Positions 22,072 through 33,555 of a DNA stretch of 64,000 bases are shown piece by piece. The stretch covers positions 1-64,000 of the forward strand of contig WPIO01000304.1 of the NCBI GenBank assembly GCA_009760855.2. Direction: 5' to 3'. The position numbers and the translations under genes are program-made. Position 1 is the first letter of the stretch. Every line of letters starts with the position of its first letter. The notes beneath the pieces were generated by a model. That model was not told the DNA's origin and ran no database searches. It saw only the letters and a program-made list of their open reading frames with translations. Source of the stretch: Cristatella mucedo (taxonomy: Eukaryota > Bryozoa > Phylactolaemata > Cristatellidae).

Positions 22072-22302
22072 TCAATATTTGATGGCTCTCTTGAATTCCA
22101 TTGATGTCTTCAGGCATAATGACTCAGAACTTAAATCTAGATTGCTACAAACATGACGAGCCAAAGCGTAAATTTTACAGAAAATTGAGTCACGTGAGAT
22201 GAGAACAATTTCGTCGTAAGCAGCAGCAGCATAGTCCGGCCGAATAACGCAGCCACCAAGCACAGGTAGCTCGTCGTTTCCCGCGCACAAGATACGCTTA
22301 AG
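22072..22302 (-). CDS. Candidate coding exon, unknown protein
   Basis: On the minus strand a pyrimidine-rich acceptor (TGACTGCTTTCCAG) ends at 22303. The following frame stays open for 76 codons: LKRILCAGNDELPVLGGCVI..., later ISRDSIFCKIYALARHVC and SNLDLSSESLCLK, to a stop at 22072. The composition looks protein-like, with no low complexity and a plausible mix of charged and hydrophobic residues. I cannot assign a family. No donor is needed if it is a last exon; otherwise the frame may be cut earlier. A second minus frame (21926-22117) overlaps its end in another phase and may be a shadow. Confidence 0.3.
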   Translation of the reverse strand, partial: LKRILCAGNDELPVLGGCVIRPDYAAAAYDEIVLISRDSIFCKIYALARHVCSNLDLSSESLCLKTSMEFKRAIKY

Positions 22303-22552
22303 CTGGAAAGCAGTCACCAGTGTTATGATCCCTGGAAAGCATATCCGACCCTCAGCAACGAAATGAAATGCATTGGGTGCTTATATAAATGGCAGGCACG
22401 CAGCAAAAATTATTTTTTTAATTATTATTTATTTTTCACTCGTTCGCAGCATGCTCAGATCACAGCTCTTCCTGCTAACGTCGTCTTACTGCCCGTGCTG
22501 CCCTGTTGCTGTCGTTGGTTATTTTGAAAGTCTTTATACTTGGAAAATATTA

Positions 22553-23283
22553 GTAATAATAATAATAAAAATACATTTCATATAGCACCCTTGGAGAGCC
22601 CAATCTCTGTCTAGGCACTTCACACTTGCTGAAAAAGATAAATAATCGAATGGTTGGTGAAAGCATGCTGAAAAAACAACAAGACTAGCATGGTCACATG
22701 CACGAGGTTAGCATGCCAATCAATATGGTTACTGACTGCATTGGGCTGTTTCAGCGTCCATAAGCACATATAGGAAGAATCACACGGACCAACTACATGC
22801 TGTGATAAATAGATGCGTTTTAGTGCCTTTTTAAATGTGGACAAGTCAGTAGACGTTGAGACGAGAGTCAGTAATAATTTTAAGGCTTTGAGAATGTGCA
22901 AACTAAAGGCACGTCTTCACAGGATTGGAGATTTGTATTAGGTGTGGGTGCACAGCTAGATTCAGCAAAGCTACCTCTGGGTTGGTGACAAAGAATGTCG
23001 GGACCTAAAAGTGAGTGACAAAACCTAGACGTCGACGCGTTGCCTGAATGGGAGCAAGCGCCCTTCGGCGAAAAATTGTGTAATGTGGAAACTACGAAGC
23101 TCACGACAGACAAGCCTTGCTGCAGACTTTCGCACCGGCTTTAAGTGGGTGAATACACAGGCCAATGACCAGCAAACACAAGTCAAGACAGATGTCACAG
23201 ATGCACAGACGAATTTAGCTTTGGTATCCCTGTCTAAAAATCCGAATTACAGAGTTCCTGTATGCAGCAGTAAGGAAGTCTCT
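22553..23283 (-). mobile_element. L2-A LINE, C-terminal region to tail
   Basis: (AAT)n edge at 22553-22570, hairpin complement tagcacccttggagagcc, the full 3' UTR, and minus-strand remnants of the LLADLHWLPVKQ and FVTS.LD.C regions up to ACAGAGTTCCTGTATGC. It ends where R2/NeSL-like copy 2 begins. Confidence 0.75.
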
Positions 23284-24930
23284 TCCTCGTAGAAAACAGG
23301 TTTCACGATCCTTATTCATAAGAAGAGCAACCAAAGCATGCCCAGTAACTTCCCTTCCATCAAACTCTAGCCCACTCTATTCAAGCTGCTCTCGGGCAGC
23401 CTGGCCATGAGGCTGTGCAAGTTCGCCGTGGTTGTGGTCTGCCGTCACGTTAGCAAAAGGGCTTTGCTACGGCTTGGAGGAATGCCTAGAGCAGTCTATT
23501 CTAGTGGAGATTTCTTTTGATGAAGCCAGAGATCGGCAGGGTGCTGGTGTTGTGCACTCCGCATTCATCGACTGGCTGAATGCCTTCGGCAGCACCCCTA
23601 TGCCTTCCTGCTCATTGTGCTTTGGCATGCAGGAGCGGATGAGAGCTTCAGCAGTTTCGTTGAGTGACTCTATGCCAGCTCGCTCCTAGAGCTTTGTGAC
23701 TTGCTTCTGGTGGGCTTGGCTAGATCTATTTTGGGACGAGCACCTCCATCCTACTTGCTACTCAAGACTGTGGCGTGCTGTGCTCGACCCACGGGTGCGT
23801 CTATCAAGTCGCAGGTCATCGATTTGACCGGGCCGTCGTCAACTTCAATGAAACGCCGTCGTCAGATGAGGAGAGTTCGCAGTACCTGAGCTCAGCAGCC
23901 TTCGGCCCTGGCGACAGGGTTGACCTGGTTTTGCTGCGTTCAAACGCACGTAAGTACCTCAAGAGGCTCTCATGTTGCCTTTCGCTGGCCATCTCTGAAG
24001 TGCTGGCTGTGTCCACCGTCCGTAGCGGCATAGAACAATGGGTTGAACCACAAGTGGACATCACGGAGCTGCGAGAATTCGCCAGGCTCGCGGAAGGCCG
24101 TGCTTGGGCAGCCCAGCCTACACAGGGCTGGGCCAGCCACTGCCTGAATACAGACATATTAGCTATCAATTATCACTGTCCACAGGTCTTGACCTTGTCA
24201 TTCCGGATCTGGTTGTTCGTGCACTAAATGTGCCTGGTCGTGCTGCCAGTGGCTGGTGCACGGAGTTGTGCATACAGCTGGAATGGTTACCACCTGCTGC
24301 CTATGCCGCATGGAGTCAGAAACCACTCGCCGCGTGCTGAGCCACGGCCGGTCGATGCTGCCTGCAATTATGGCCCTACAGAATGCCGGTCTGGGTCGCA
24401 TATACAGAGCTCTTCTTGGACCTCTTCAGGCCACTGCTCTCAACTGCAAGTCGGCGAGCAGTGCCCTCCCACTTTCCGGTGATAGGGCTCTAAAGCCGGA
24501 CATGGTCATCGACGATCGCATAGATATGGTAATCGTTGATGTGGAGGTGTCGTCAGATGAAAATGAGAATGCTCTGATTATAGCTGCCTGGAACCAGACA
24601 GATAAATATATGCAGCCATGGCCCGGCCTTTCCTGATCGCTGGCTACCGGTCGGAAGTGTTGAGGCCCATCGTGGTCGGGGCTCTCGGTAGCTGGTGGCT
24701 AAACGAGGGAGCTTGATTGGCTTACCTCTGCATCAAGCTTGCGGACAGAAAGTCATTTAGGTGGCCATGCGCCTCCAACGCAATTAACAGTTCGGAAGCC
24801 GCGAGGTCCTGTTCCTAAACCAGAAGGCCCGGGTAGCAACAGCGCCCCAGGAAGGACAGGGAACCGTAGGACAATGTATATATATACTTATTACCAATTT
24901 CAATAAATCTTTATATACATATATGCCATA
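23284..24930 (+). pseudogene. R2/NeSL-like LINE, copy 2, internally deleted
   Basis: Aligned by eye with copy 3. The region before the RT palm (LFKLLSGSLAMRLCKFAVV; then EDRQGAGVVHSAFIDWLNAFGSTPM, a decayed motif A) jumps near 23690 to sequence copy 3 has at about 26720, an internal deletion of ~1 kb that removes the ADD catalytic block. The 3' part keeps a CCxLCR..E zinc-knuckle-like motif and KPDMVIDDRIDMVIVDVEV (24493-24549), the P-D...D-V core of the restriction-like endonuclease. It ends TTTCAATAAATC and an AT-rich tail. It cannot be functional. Confidence 0.75.
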
Positions 24931-27921
24931 CCCCAATGCTGAAGTTCTCTGCCTCACTGGTACCTGTAACTCAGCCTACGAGACAGCTGTCACCGAATCC
25001 TACAGACGCTCCACGCTCACCTCGAGAGTTCGTTGAGCTACGGCTGCCCCGTGTAACGTCCTGGCGAACGACTGGCATGGTTTCGTGGCCTCCGTCTATC
25101 TTCTAAGCAAGAACTGGTTGTCGCTTGCCTGCTCGATGAATATCAAGGATCACGAGCGAATGCCCAGCAGCACTCATCTTGAGCCTCCGCCATCTCAACC
25201 GGACGGCTCTGCATCCGGCGGTCCAAGGCCGTAGGACCCAAGGGGTGCCTCGCATCTGCAGTGTCGCTATGCGTCCAACCCCATCAATACCGCCCGCCAG
25301 ATCGTGCTGCCAGCGCCGACGTACTTCAACTGTGACCTAGCAGCCTGCCACTCATACTAAGAGACCGAGTCTCAGGCCAGGCCTGTTGACAAACACCCTC
25401 TGCAGACACTACTGTCCCGAAGTATCACTTTTCATCCGGCTCAGCTATCCAACCTGATGGGGGTGGACGTCGTCGCCCGCCTTGGCAAAGCCCGACTCCG
25501 GGAGCTGATCGTCTGGAATATCGCCACTTACGCCTCTTCGAACTGGGTTGCAAACTCATTGTGCCCATCCTGAACGGCAATATCCACTTCGGGGATATTT
25601 GCTCGTCGTGGAAAACGGATTTCAATAACCTTAACCACAAGAAGGAAACTTAACCCAAGCACGTCCTGTAACTTTCACCACACCCAAGCACGTCCTTTAA
25701 CTTTCACCAATCACCGTCTTTCCCACTCTTTACAAGCTGCTCTCAGCCAGCCTGGTCACTAGGCTGTGCAAGTACACCGGTAGCCGTGGGCTGCTGTCAG
25801 CACAGCAAAAAGGATTTGTTTCGGGTGTGGTGGGGTGCATAGAGCGGTCCTTTCTTGTGGAGAGTACCTCTGAAGAAGCAGGAGATCGGCAGGTTGCTGG
25901 CGTTTTGCACTCGGCGTTCCTTGACATGCAGAATGCCTTCAGCAAGATTCCTCACGTCTCCCTTCTCAGTGTGGTTCGGCATGCTGGAGGGGAGGAGAGC
26001 TTCTGCAGGCTTGTTGAGAGCCTGTACACCGGCTAACTCTTGGAACTACGGTTGCGTGATGAGACTTTTATTTCGTTTCCTACGACTGCCAGTGCCTGGA
26101 TGGGCGACACATTGTCACCGATCCTATTTGATCTGGCGATGGAACCGGTTGTTCAGACTTGCTGCTACCATGCACGAATCCTGTTTCTCAGTTTTCAGAA
26201 CCTCCCTGTTGGTCTGTGCCTTGCAGATGACCTCGCCCTGTTCTCAGGCACGTCTTCTGGTCTTCAGGCTCTCTCTTATCAGCAGTTGAACAGGTTTCGT
26301 CGACACTGAGCTTGCAGTTACAGCCTGCGAAATACTGTGTATTCGTCCAATAGGGTGCAAATGCCATGCCCATCTCAATCAAACCACATGACAGGCGGAT
26401 CCCCGAGCTGCCGGCGACTGAGTCAGAGGCCTCGACCTTGGAGCCCGCAGGGTCACGGGCAGCTTAGGGCTGAAATAGAGCAGGCCTGGTCTTCCCTTGC
26501 ATGGGACGTTAACCTGCTTCAGGCCAGCGTTCTCGCCCCTTGGCAAAAGCTTGACGCCTTGCGGACTTTCCTCCTGCCACTGCTCGACTATCTTTTTCGG
26601 GCGCGGCTTGTGCCTAAAGTCGCTCTGCATCCAGCCGTAATGGCTCTGATGGAGCTGTGTCCTTCACATGAGGTCTGAAGAACCTTTCGTCGCTGCATTT
26701 CCCGTTTGCGCCTCACTCTGCGGGCGGGCTTGACTTGATCTGCTTCGGGACGAATGCCTTTATCTTACGAGCTGTGCAAGCCTTTCGCATGCTGTGCTCG
26801 CCCGATGCATGCGTTCCTCAAATCGTCTGTCATGGACTCGACCGAGCAGTCGCTAGCCTGGATGACATGGCATCTTCTGATGACGGGCATTTGCGATACC
26901 TGATCTCAGCCTTCTTCGGCTCTGGTAACAGGGTTGGCTCGATTTTGCTGTGGTCGGACGCCTGTAAGTGCCTCAAGTGGCTCTACTGTCGCTTCTAGCA
27001 GACCGGCCCTGAAGTGCTGGCTGTGTCCACCGACCCTGACGGCATCGAGCACTGGTTCGTGCCAGGAGTGGTCATCACAAAGCTGCGAGAGTTCAACAGG
27101 CTCGTAGAAGGCTTAGCTTAGGGGCCCAGCCTGCACAGGGCAGGGTCAGCCGACGCCTGGCCATGGACAGATTCACCACCCACAGTCACTTCTTGACTAT
27201 GAGTCTTGGCCTGTTGTTCCGCGATTGGTGGTTCGTGCACCGAGCTCACCTGGACGTGCTGAAAGTGGCTTCTTCTAGGATTCGGGCATACCCTGGCATG
27301 GCTACCAGCTGTCACCTATGCCGCAAGAAGGCACAGTCCGTTTGTCACTCGCTGAGCCACTGCCGGCCGATGCTGCATGCAGTTACGGCCCGACACAACC
27401 TGGTTCTACACCACCTAATCGGAGCTCTTCCGGCCACAGCTCTCAACTGCACATCGGCAGGTCGCGCCCTCCCGCTTGTGGTCGTATGGCTTTAAGCCGG
27501 ATCTGTTCATTGACAACGGCTCTGATTTAGTCAGTGCTGATAGACGGTGCCGTTCGACAGAAGCTAGGATGCTCTGATTATGGCGGTCCGGAACGAAACG
27601 GCTAAATAAGCAGCCGTTGCCCAGTCTTTCCTAACCGCTGGCTACCGGTTGGCAGTGTTTAGACCCTTCGTGGTCGGAGCTCTCGGCAGCTGGTGGCCAA
27701 ATAATGAAGCTCGCCTCGCTGACCTCGGCATCCCACATGCGGAGAGGACGGTAATAAGGCGGGACAGCGTCTCCGACGCCATTACCCGCTATGAAGCCTT
27801 GTGGTCCTTGTTCCTGAACCGGGATACCCGGAAAGTACCATCGACCCCGGCACGGCAGGGCACCGCAAGCTAATGTATATACGCGCGTTGAATATTTTAA
27901 TAAATCTTAATGTATATCTAA

Positions 27922-27925
<4 letters not shown>
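24931..27925 (+). pseudogene. R2/NeSL-like LINE, copy 3, the longest
   Basis: It directly follows copy 2, head to tail. In order: a decayed N-terminal part (24931-25720); RT fingers (YKLLSASLVTRLCKY..SRGLLSAQQKGFVSG); motif A region VLHSAFLDMQNAFSKIPHVSLL (25890-25970); GDTLSPILFDLAMEPVV (26105-26160); and LCLADDLALFSG, with catalytic ADD, at 26215-26250. Then comes a CHLCRKKAQSVCHSLSHC zinc knuckle (C-x2-C-x8-H-x4-C, 27310-27363). A C-terminal domain open from 27627 to 27873 reads GYRLAVFRPFVVGALGSWWP, then LADLGI and RRDSVSDAITRYEALWSLFL. Several stops and frame changes disable it. The RLE P-D motif is weakly recognisable. The layout (RT, knuckle, RLE) is that of the R2/NeSL/R4 group; the exact clade is uncertain. 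Confidence 0.75.

Positions 27926-27957
<32 letters not shown>
27926..27957. repeat. (TG)n microsatellite
   Basis: About 15 TG dinucleotides directly after the AATAAATC...ATATATG end of R2/NeSL-like copy 3. Confidence 0.9.
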
Positions 27958-27958
<1 letters not shown>

Positions 27959-27999
27959 CGTTCGTTTGCATGGGTGAATGGAAGTAGAATAAATGAAGA

Positions 28000-30590
28000 A
28001 AGACTTTTGCATCAAAAGCTCAAGCTTGCATTCACTAAGTCCGAGGTCTACACTTTACTCTCACTCTTTAAAAAATTGACTTTTAACCTCACTTCCGGCT
28101 GGGGAAGCTCTTGATTATTGGCACAGCAAGCACCGAAGCAGCTCACCTCTGGGCCTCCGATGAGGCAGCAGCTAGCGCCCGGGCGTCGGCAACTGAGGAC
28201 CGCTGACTGGTAAGCGCTTACTCCGACTGCTTCCCAGTTTTTTTCTAGCTTCTGCGGGTATGCATTTTAAGATATTCGTCTCGCTATCAGCGAGTCTTCC
28301 TGACGGTTTTTATACATATCAAATACATATTACCAATACGGCATTTAATAATACCAACGAGCAATGTCATACGCAAAATTCGAAATAGACGCGGCATTTA
28401 ATTTCAGCAAAAGACGATGTTCCTCAAGCAGCAGTCATCCGTTAAATGCACGCTCCTTTATTCTCCTCGGAACCAGGCAACCTCAGCTGTCCGCCATCAT
28501 TATTTTCCTAAAAAATATAATGAGAATGCAATAATAAACAACTTGTCTCATTTTCAAACGCAGATTAGCAAAATAATAACTTTTAATATGTAACTATCTT
28601 AGCTGAATTAACTCATGATTAAATGCGGCAAAATATTACGCAGACATTATCCTGCATTATCATAGACTCTAACACCTGAAAACATAAAAGTCGCTTGAAG
28701 CGTGCACATCAGTCACTACTGCCAATATATAGGCAATACAATACAATACAATATATAAATACAATACAATACAATACAGTATACTGAATACTACATTATT
28801 ATATTATACTATATTTTTATTCCCGCTCTTTGTTTGTGCACATAGCTTAGCTCTACACACGAGATAAATAAAACCAAGGTATAGCGTATCGAGAATGGCT
28901 CACTTTTAAAAATAACTCCTGTAACAGCAGCACACATACAACGGCAAATTGAGCAGCCTTGCAACGTTCCAGTTAAGTTTCGATATACTATTTTTAACCG
29001 GCATTGGTATTGTTTTCACAATATGCTTAAGACATTGAAATCAAAACCTGCGATTGCCCCGGCGTTCCTCAAAACCGCAAGGCTACCGTCCGTCTACGTG
29101 GAAGATGCAGAGAGCCGTTGAGGCCTCTTGATAATGATACATTTTAGTCCATTATCGGCAGCAGGTGATTCTGTGCCGAGCACACGGCTTGCTAAGCCGA
29201 TATTACGTTCGATATCAACGAGCCTATCGCACTACGATGACTCGCAACAGCTTCGTATTCCGATTCGGAAAATACAAGCAAAGCTCGCCACACGCGGTGC
29301 TCATTTGCAAGAATAACACAGCGAGAAATATTTTCGCGCTTCAATGGCATTTAAAGCTGCCCCGTAGGTCTCTCGCAGCAGCCAAAATTAAGAGAGCGGT
29401 ATATTTTAGGGCTTCTTAACGCGTCATCCGCAGAATGGTACGCACTGATTTTACGAATTACAAAGTCTTATACCACGCTTTCTATATACGACGTAAGTGG
29501 TTTCTGATGGATAGACTGCAAGTAAGAACCAGCGCAAGCAAAAGAAAGCCATACAGGTGGTTTAGGGTGCCGCGCCGAATGTTTACAAACGGAGAGGGCC
29601 TCCGCGTCAGGACATAAGTATGTCGCAAGGATTACGCACCTAATGATTCCAGCAGTTTCCAAAGCGTGGAGAACGCTGGTGGACTCTCGATGAGCCTATG
29701 AATCCTGGCTAGCGACTATATTATGGGCGCAGCCACAATGCACGTCTGCGTGCCGACGGCAGCGGAGCGCTTACCCACGACACCAACGAAGGTTGCAAGC
29801 GCCGCTTGATTTCGAGTCACGTGATGTCGGCAGAGTGCGGAAAGGTCTATTCAACAGCAGCGGAGGGATGAAGTCGTCATGCTTCCGCCCCGGCGTGCAG
29901 TGACTCTACGGCTTAGTCCTACTCAAGCTTAGGGCACAACTTGATGAACGTTCAACGCCCACAGCACAACTGAACGAATATTACACGACTTCGGCTGTTA
30001 TGCTTGGCAGCCAGGTCTTACCATATAACCGGTTCCAATTCAGTATAACTAAGGAACCACGAATAATGTCTCGTCAGCCGTAATCTGGCTGATCTAAAAT
30101 ACACAATTTCAGGACCGACGTAGACGGCTCAGCGGCCTTTTATTTTACTACATACAGTGTCCGTCCCGGACTTATCCCAGACGCGTGACCGAGTGGTGGC
30201 CAAGCAGCTAAGCAACTCCATCAACTCCATCAAATCCTCACATTTTTCTGCCATGCTCCAGTCAGGACCTTTAGTTGAAAACTCAAATAGAAGCTGCTCT
30301 GCTTCAGGTTGGCAATGACCTTTAGACACAACCGATCTAGATAGGGACTATGATACTCATTAGCAGCGGTTTAGAAATATTCTAGATCATTAATGTTCCG
30401 GAAATGACGTTAGCATAGCTAATAACCATTTAAGACATGCTACGATAAAACTTCCGTCCACATAAAATAATATGGTAAAGATTAAAAAAGGTTCTACGGC
30501 AAAGTTTGCTAAAGAAATCATTAATCAATCAGAAGTCGGCTAAGAGCCTTTCTCTGTCAAAAGAAGAATGCACAGTTTGCTTTCCAATCG
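28000..30590. other. About 2.6 kb, mostly unassigned
   Basis: An (ATACA)n array occupies about 28735-28787. A GC-richer block (29690-29950) contains a GTAAGC donor-like site on the minus strand but no convincing frame. Short open frames at 29128-29419 and 29435-29617 (plus) and 30129-30329 (minus, non-ATG start) match nothing I know. No L2 or R1-R3 sequence was recognised. Confidence 0.4.
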
Positions 30591-30594
30591 TCGG

Positions 30595-30930
30595 TTATCT
30601 AGAAGCAGCTTTGTGCTGCAATCACCTTGTCATTTAAAGAGAACCTACAAACACACCTATTTAGGACAGCATTTAGCGGGTCCATGTAATTCTTCCTTCA
30701 TGTGCGTATGTGTGCTGACACTCTGCATGCAGTCACTAACTATATTTGCATGTTGAGCCTGTGCATGTCACCCCTAACCACGTTGTTCATGTTGTTTTTC
30801 AATCATGATATTACTCACGATCCAATCACTTTTCCCTTTGCAGCAAATGTAAAGCGCCTAGGAAGATATTGAGTTCTCTGAGGGCGCTTTATCAAGTGCA
30901 TTATTATTAATATTATTATTATTGCTGCTA
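30595..30930 (+). mobile_element. L2-A LINE 3' end
   Basis: From a decayed CTACAAACACACCTATTTAGGACAGC (last codons) through CACTCTGCATGCAGTCACTAACTA to the hairpin AAAGCGCCTAGGA...GGGCGCTTT and (ATT)n. Confidence 0.8.
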
Positions 30931-31079
30931 TTACTGTAGCAATTTAACTTGTTTTAACCAATCGTTTCGGGGAGGGTTCTCACTGCATTTAAATTATTCC
31001 AAGATATCAGTCCGTTCATAATATATGACTCATAAATTGGCACTCAAGAAATCGAAATGTTGGTACTGAGGTTAACCGA

Positions 31080-31320
31080 CATCTCCTGGCTCATCTAGTA
31101 TGCTATCGCCCAACTCGCTCCTCAGCAACGAATCATCTTGCCATCCATTGCAGTATGCTGAAACTGGTTTGATGATATAGCGTTCATCTCGGGTACCCTG
31201 AAAGTCTGGAGTTCGCTCTCGGCTACTTTAAACCCTATTACGACTTTGCATCTTTCAAATCTCAAATAAAAATGCATTTGCTTCTTTCAGCTTCCCCTGT
31301 CACCCCTGTAAAAGCATTTT
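31080..31320 (+). mobile_element. Possible L2 C-terminal fragment, weak
   Basis: A frame reading SGTLKVWSSLSATLNPITTLHLSNLK resembles the LWNSLP...TFK.LKTHLF end of L2-type LINEs. The flanks do not clearly match L2-A or L2-B, so it may be a third lineage. Confidence 0.3.
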
Positions 31321-31499
31321 CCCTTTTTTGCTTTTATAGCTGACGTGCACGTTATGTAAGGAATACTACTATCCCGTGGTCCTACTAACCGGCGGCCATG
31401 CGTGCAATCACGCTTGCATTAGAATGCTGGCCCAAGCGTGATGCCTGTCTAAATTTGATGATTATAAAAAAGGATGCCACAACAAGTGATCATTGATTT

Positions 31500-31865
31500 T
31501 TGGTTGGGTGCTAATGACAATAGGGATTGTTATCTATTACTGCAGAAGCTTTAGCTCTGCTGGTCCTAGACTGCGAAACTCGCTTCCACTATTCTCACTC
31601 AACGACAACTACTCACCCGCTGCCAACTGAGGTTCATCCTTTCCACCAGTCCTGAGTTGCCACTTCCATGTTACTCACTACCTCAACGGCTCTTCTGACT
31701 CTGCAATGCTTTCAACTTTATCTTAGTTGCGGGAGGTGAAGTCTGTTGGCTAGCGAATGTGTTCCGAAAGCCGCTCAGGCTGTGAGTGAGCTATACAAAA
31801 CTCTTCTGCATAACACCCAAATGGTCATTATGAATTTGTGGAGTTACAGACGGAGATAAATTACA
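31500..31865 (+). mobile_element. L2-B LINE 3' end
   Basis: GCAGAAGCTTTAGCTCTGC, TGGTCCTAGACTGCGAAACTCGCTTCC and a 3' UTR ending GAGTTACAGACGGAGATAAATTACA, matching 2505-2935 and 40219-40642. Confidence 0.75.
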
Positions 31866-31937
31866 TTATATTTCTATTTGCGCAATATATAACCGATTTT
31901 TCATCTTTCTTCGAAGTATCAAAGAAGTATGTTAATT

Positions 31938-32757
31938 ATAATATTAATAATAATAATTATAATTTAGATATAGCGCCTTCTGAAAACTCAATCTTTTTCT
32001 AAGCGCTTTAAATTTGCTTCAAAGGAAGCACGATCGAAGAGCTAATTATTAAATGCTCAATTAATTGTAAGGATAACATGATTAGGGGTGACACGCACAA
32101 GGTCAGCGTTCTCTACCTTTCTAATACGCCTTCCCTTTAATGCAATTCCTCATGTTGTGGTGACCCCCAAACTTAAAATCATTTTGTGCAAGATGTGGAA
32201 ATGCGTGTTTTCCGGTTGTCCTAGGTGACCCTTCTGAGAGGGTCGTTCGACCCCCTAAGGGATCTCGACCCAAAAACTGAGAACCGCTGCACTAAATGCT
32301 GTCTTTAGAAGATGCGCTTTAGTTTTTTTTTAAATGTGGTCAGGTCAAGAGATGTGACGCAAGTCAGGAGTGAATTACCTGGTTTGGAGAGAATTATAAC
32401 TAACGGCTCGGTCTCCAAAGGATTGGAGATTTGCATGAGGTAGAGGTTAACAATAACATTCCAAAAAGTGGATCCTACGATGCTTAGCCTACTTGTGTTC
32501 TATATATGATAGGTAGGCTGGAGCCGAAAATGAAGGTTATTAAAAGTGAGTGACTTAACCTTAAAATCGATGCCTAGCTTGACTGGGAGCCAGTGCAGGT
32601 TGGTGAAAAGTGGTGCGATGTGGCACCTGCAGTGCTCATGACAGGCAAACCTAGCGGCAGAGTTTTGCACAAGCTATAAGCACACGAGTGCACATGTCAG
32701 TAGACGGGCAAGCAGTGAGTTAAAGAAGATTCACACTAGAAAGAAATCTGAACTTGA
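31938..32757 (-). mobile_element. L2-A LINE 3' end, split by a hAT MITE
   Basis: AAT-rich edge and hairpin complement (tatagcgccttctgaaaa) at 31938-32010. After the insert at 32104-32289 the 3' UTR and minus-strand C-terminal region resume (ACTAAATGCTGTC to about 32757), including GTTGGTGAAAAGTGGTGCGATGTG. About 90 bp of L2 sequence expected at the break is missing. Confidence 0.8.
32104..32289. mobile_element. SPIN/URR1-like non-autonomous hAT element
   Basis: The left part reads CAGCGTTCTCTACCTTTCTAAT, then CCCTTTAATGCAATTCC and CCTCATGTTGTGGTGACCCC. The right part has GGGTCGTTCGACCCC, GGGATCTCGACCC and ends TGAGAACCGCTG. From memory these match the ends of the SPIN (Space Invaders) hAT family and its rodent relative URR1 (CAG(C/T)GGTTCTCAACCT terminus; GGGTCG.TCGACCCC box). 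Length (186 bp) fits the short non-autonomous forms, and there is no transposase. Left and right 8-mers (CACAAGGT, CACTAAAT) are not a matching duplication, and ~90 bp of host L2 is missing at the site. Confidence 0.75.
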
Positions 32758-32789
32758 ATTTATTTTTGAAAGATAGAAATTAAAGGTAA

Positions 32790-33105
32790 CCTGGCCACAT
32801 TTAAAAGGAACTTAAAAACACACCTATTTAGGACAGCATTTAGTGGGTCCATGTGATTTGTCCTTGATGTGCTTATGCTTGCTGACACTGTGCATGCTGC
32901 CACTAACCACATTTGCATGCTGAACCTGTGCATGTCACCTCTAACCATATTATTCATTTTGTTTGTTTTTAAAGCATGACTTTACTTACCATTCAATTGC
33001 ATTTCACTTTGCAGCAAACGTAAAGCGCCTAGGAGGAGATTAAGTTCTATGAGAGTGCTTTATCAAGTGCATTATTATTATTATTATTATTATTATTATG
33101 TCTAT
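32790..33105 (+). mobile_element. L2-A LINE 3' end, well preserved
   Basis: Starts at GGCCACATTTAAAAGGAAC, follows ACACACCTATTTAGGACAGC and the standard 3' UTR, and ends AAAGCGCCTAGGAGG...GAGTGCTTT with (ATT)8-9. Head-to-head with the minus copy to its left. Confidence 0.85.
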
Positions 33106-33555
33106 TCAACAAAAGCGTGCTCATTGATCACTGCACTGACTGTGGTACCAAGCTTCAACGGTATTTATTTGTTCATCAATAGGACTTGACTCATTTTGGT
33201 CCCGAATTCTTACGGCTACTTTTAGCAGATTTCAAATTAATCTGATCTCTCATTGAGATAGTAGCAGTTTTGGAATATCCAACACTTGAAATCCGGAGAA
33301 TGTCGGTACAAGTTTGTCTACTGCTCATTCATAAGCTCAAGGAAGAAGAGTTTGCCTAAAATTAGTGTCCTTTTCTTTCTGCAGTCCTGGGAATGAACGT
33401 TTTCTTAAAATGAGTAGGATTTTTTTGTTTCACCAGAATAATCGCATAAAAGAGCATCAGCGCTCAGCTATTGCACCTACAGAAAATCGAGAAGCCGGTG
33501 GTTAAGTCTGCTTTGCCAGAAGCAAATATTTGACCAGCCTCGTGCAGATAGAAAT
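33106..33555. other. Unassigned sequence, probably intronic
   Basis: No repeat or frame recognised. It lies between the L2 cluster and the minus-strand candidate exon, and would be intron or downstream sequence of the CCP-containing gene. Confidence 0.35.

Noticed and set aside
28735-28787. Regular spaced repeats considered as a CRISPR-like array
   Set aside because: It is a simple (ATACA)n pentanucleotide run with no spacers; CRISPR arrays are not expected in animal nuclear DNA.
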